In this document: piece after piece, positions 32,096-33,924 of the stretch | How the letters are laid out: every line of letters begins with the position of its first letter | How positions within the stretch are numbered: the first letter of the stretch is position 1 | From: Desulfobulbus propionicus | GTDB taxonomy: Bacteria > Desulfobacterota > Dissulfuribacteria > Dissulfuribacterales > DYLC01 | NCBI GenBank assembly: GCA_020722285.1 | Contig: DYLC01000005.1 | Span: 1 to 33,924 of the forward strand | DNA: 33,924 nucleotides | Direction of reading: 5' to 3' | The notes under the pieces: generated by a model | What the model was told of the DNA's origin: nothing | The model's database searches: none | The model's input: only the letters and a program-made list of their open reading frames with translations | Position numbers and translations under genes: made by a program

Positions 32096-32386
32096 TTAAC
32101 CCATTCCACCGTTTATTTTTTTTTTCAGCACTCCAGATGGCCTGAAGGTCACAACGCGCCTTGCATCCAGCATCAGGTCTTCGCCGGTATGAGGATTGCG
32201 GCCTCGCCTTGGCCTCTTCTCCCGGACATTAAATTTGCCGAATCCACTTATTAGCACATCATTGCCCTGTTCAAGATTTCTTTTCATGACCTCCAGAAAT
32301 GTCTCAAAAACCCTCACAGCATCTGGCTTGTCAAGTATCTCAGTCTCATATATCCTTTTAACGATGTCTGCCTTTGTAAGAGTCAT
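32096..32386 (-). CDS. ihfA: Integration host factor alpha subunit
   Basis: IHF is a DNA-bending architectural protein that assists sigma-54 promoters and recombination. The start at ATG 32386 (96 residues) follows GAGGTGAG; a longer in-frame start has no such site. The HU/IHF fold reads MTLTKADIVKRIYE, DVLISGFGKFNVREKRPRRG and RNPHTGEDLMLDARRVVTFRPS, the DNA-intercalating arm with Pro. MTLTKADI is characteristic of the alpha subunit. IhfB is not in the window. It precedes the SurA-like gene by 6 bases. Confidence 0.93.
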   Translation of the reverse strand: MTLTKADIVKRIYETEILDKPDAVRVFETFLEVMKRNLEQGNDVLISGFGKFNVREKRPRRGRNPHTGEDLMLDARRVVTFRPSGVLKKKINGGMG

Positions 32387-32487
32387 TTCACGCTCACCTC
32401 GCATGGAAATCTTAATTGTTAAATAACTATTTGATATTACACAAACAAGAAGTAAAGTCAAGAAGTCAGACGGAAACTTAGTGTTTT

Positions 32488-33192
32488 TTATGCAAGTTGA
32501 CTGTAAAGGTTGTGAAAATGTTCGGCTGAAAGCTGGCCAGGTGCTGTTACAGCAGTTTCATCACAACTTACATACGTCAGGCAAGACCCCAAGGCCGTGC
32601 ATATCAAACGGCTCAAGCGACCTTTGCCACCCATACAAAACGCACACAACCTTATTTTTTTTGTAGCAGGGTGAAAATAAAGCGACATGACCCCTCTGAT
32701 ATCCTTTGGCTCAAGACAGGTAGTCACGATTTTTGCAATGTCCGCTTCAGTAGCACACATCTGTGTTAAAATACCTTCAAGCACTGCCATTTCTGGCGTA
32801 ATCTGAAAATCATGGTGAGATACAATCACCTTAACTTGCTTCTTTTTAGCCAAAAGAATAAGCCTTTGTCGTACAATCGGTTCTGTTTTGAGTTCCACAT
32901 CAATAAAGTTGGCTCCAGCTTCTATCGCCAACTCAAGCAGATGCAGCCTTTTTGCGTCATCATCTTTACACTGACCGCCTTCCCACGCAGCTCTGTTTGT
33001 AAAAAGAAGTGGAACTGGGCTGTATCTAACGAGCCATTTCAGGCTGTCAAGGCTGCAGTCATGTAGATAATCCAGACGGATTTCAGCAATGCTGATCAAC
33101 TTCTGCCTGTCAACAATAGCCTTAAGCGCCTCCTGGACAGTGCTTCTTGCAACAGAAAGGCAAATATCAAAGTCAGCTGGCTTAAAAGGCAT
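32488..33192 (-). CDS. aroD: Type I 3-dehydroquinate dehydratase
   Basis: AroD dehydrates 3-dehydroquinate in the shikimate pathway using a Schiff-base lysine. The 234-residue protein, from ATG 33192, has ISIAEIRLDYL, the catalytic His127 in VSHHDFQ, Lys154 in ADIAKIVT and the substrate loop TAPGQLSAEH. A TTG at 33216 is in frame and would overlap purH, so the start is not certain. No shikimate dehydrogenase domain is fused. It lies 11 bases after the IMP cyclohydrolase gene. Confidence 0.92.
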   Translation of the reverse strand: MPFKPADFDICLSVARSTVQEALKAIVDRQKLISIAEIRLDYLHDCSLDSLKWLVRYSPVPLLFTNRAAWEGGQCKDDDAKRLHLLELAIEAGANFIDVELKTEPIVRQRLILLAKKKQVKVIVSHHDFQITPEMAVLEGILTQMCATEADIAKIVTTCLEPKDIRGVMSLYFHPATKKIRLCAFCMGGKGRLSRLICTALGSCLTYVSCDETAVTAPGQLSAEHFHNLYSQLA

Positions 33193-33203
33193 CAAATCTG
33201 GGA

Positions 33204-33803
33204 TTAAAGATCGCAACCCTTAAGATATTCTGTGATGGCCTTGTCATAGGCAGAGGTAAGGGCAAAAATCTTTTTTGCAAGATAAAACCGTGTGGATAGT
33301 GTTGTGCCGCCAGCGTTTTCCTTTATCTCTTTAAGTACAAGCCCATAATCTGCTGGATCAACCACCACTGTGACATACTTATAATTTTTGGCAGACGCCC
33401 TGAGAAGGGTAGGGCCTCCGATATCAATATTTTCAATCGCCTCCTCCAGTCTAACCCCAGGCCTTGCCACTGTCTTTTCAAAGGCATACAGATTTACCAC
33501 TACCAGATCAATTGGCACAATGCCATTTGCGTTCATGGCCTCAAGGTGTTGAGGATTCTCTCTGATTGCCAGGATGCCCCCATGCACCTTGGGATGCAAG
33601 GTTTTCACCCTCCCATCCATCATCTCCGGAAAGCCCGTCAGATCAGAGACATCCTTGACAGAAACACCTGCCTCCCTGATAGTTTTTGCCGTTCCGCCAG
33701 TGGATATCAGCTCAACGCCGAGCCTTGAAAGCTCCGCTGCCAATTCCACAACCCCGGCCTTGTCTGTCACGCTTATCAATGCTCTTTCTATTTTTGCTGT
33801 CAT
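33204..33803 (-). CDS. purH: Stand-alone IMP cyclohydrolase (N-terminal domain of PurH)
   Basis: This 199-residue protein corresponds to the IMP cyclohydrolase (MGS-like) half of bifunctional Pur[57 protein letters not shown] and [17 protein letters not shown] are standard motifs. It closes IMP from FAICAR, the last step of purine synthesis. It ends with a stop at 33204 after YLKGCDL, so the AICAR-formyltransferase half (about 320 residues) is missing and must be coded elsewhere. The start follows a strong AAGGGGAA. Split forms are known in anaerobic lineages, so this need not be a truncation. Confidence 0.92.
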   Translation of the reverse strand: MTAKIERALISVTDKAGVVELAAELSRLGVELISTGGTAKTIREAGVSVKDVSDLTGFPEMMDGRVKTLHPKVHGGILAIRENPQHLEAMNANGIVPIDLVVVNLYAFEKTVARPGVRLEEAIENIDIGGPTLLRASAKNYKYVTVVVDPADYGLVLKEIKENAGGTTLSTRFYLAKKIFALTSAYDKAITEYLKGCDL

Positions 33804-33836
33804 AATTTCCCCTTATTACGAATACTACTCCGACAA

Positions 33837-33924
33837 TTTACATTTTTAGGACCGAAGAGAGCGAAAAATCTTCCCGTTCAGAGGCTTATCTGCAAGATTC
33901 CTCGTCGCTTGAGCTCCTTGGGAT
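33837..33924. repeat. Possible dispersed repeat at the right edge
   Basis: The sequence AAGATTCCTCGTCGCTTGAG followed by CTCCTTGGGAT resembles widespread short repeats of this type (GATTCCTCG...CTCGGAATGAC) in deltaproteobacterial genomes. It is cut off by the window end, so a full unit cannot be shown. Confidence 0.35.

Noticed and set aside
1-33924. CRISPR arrays, tRNA or rRNA genes
   Set aside because: No regularly spaced repeats of CRISPR type and no tRNA or rRNA signature sequences were found on either strand.

Overview
The window comes from a flagellated, diderm bacterium with a lipopolysaccharide outer membrane. It carries lpxC, lpxK, waaA and gmhA (lipid A, Kdo and heptose), motA/motB, a SurA-like chaperone, IHF-alpha and a cytochrome bd oxidase. 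The split IMP cyclohydrolase, the many hybrid PAS/GAF histidine kinases and the overall gene complement suggest the Desulfobacterota (former Deltaproteobacteria) or a nearby phylum. That placement is an inference from gene content and I cannot name a genus.

Positions 1-6357 (+) form a closely spaced run of secreted and envelope proteins: the tail of a repeat protein, a coiled-coil protein, a small protein with a duplicated KVKGD motif, a CsgG/HfaB-like lipoprotein with an added peptidoglycan-binding-like region, two proteins that begin GNK after their signal peptides (one LPP20-like), a small membrane protein, a DUF2807/GIN-domain protein and a Deg9-type protease with PDZ domains. I read it as an uncharacterised surface-adhesin or fibre secretion locus related to the curli (csg) and holdfast-anchor (hfa) systems. 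It is the best candidate for a new system here. A strong terminator sits inside it, directly before the second gene.

Positions 6352-12878 are conserved housekeeping genes: waaA, lpxK, rnc, era and lpxC on the minus strand, rluB on the plus strand and a cold-shock gene on the minus strand. The waaA and rluB start codons overlap in opposite directions. Positions 13261-15681 hold an SPFH/zinc-ribbon protein and a partner zinc-ribbon protein. Positions 15801-17503 hold a broken response-regulator tail, then a YbeY-PdxJ fusion and acpS. Positions 17561-22193 (-) are motA, motB and a large hybrid histidine kinase joined by ATGA overlaps. Positions 22544-25431 (-) are cydAB and a small cysteine-rich protein. 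gmhA is at 25708-26298 (+).

The rest is on the minus strand: scpB, a hybrid GAF/PAS kinase coupled to an HDOD protein, recO, a SurA-type PPIase, IHF-alpha, type I 3-dehydroquinase and a stand-alone IMP cyclohydrolase.

Two dispersed repeat families mark the gene borders. One is a MITE-like element of about 115-190 bp with GTTCCAAAAATT-type terminal inverted repeats, at 22426-22541, 25011-25197 and 31011-31125, with further partial ends. The other is a 45-bp element present as an inverted pair at 15703-15747 and 22307-22351, bracketing the ybeY-to-motA block.
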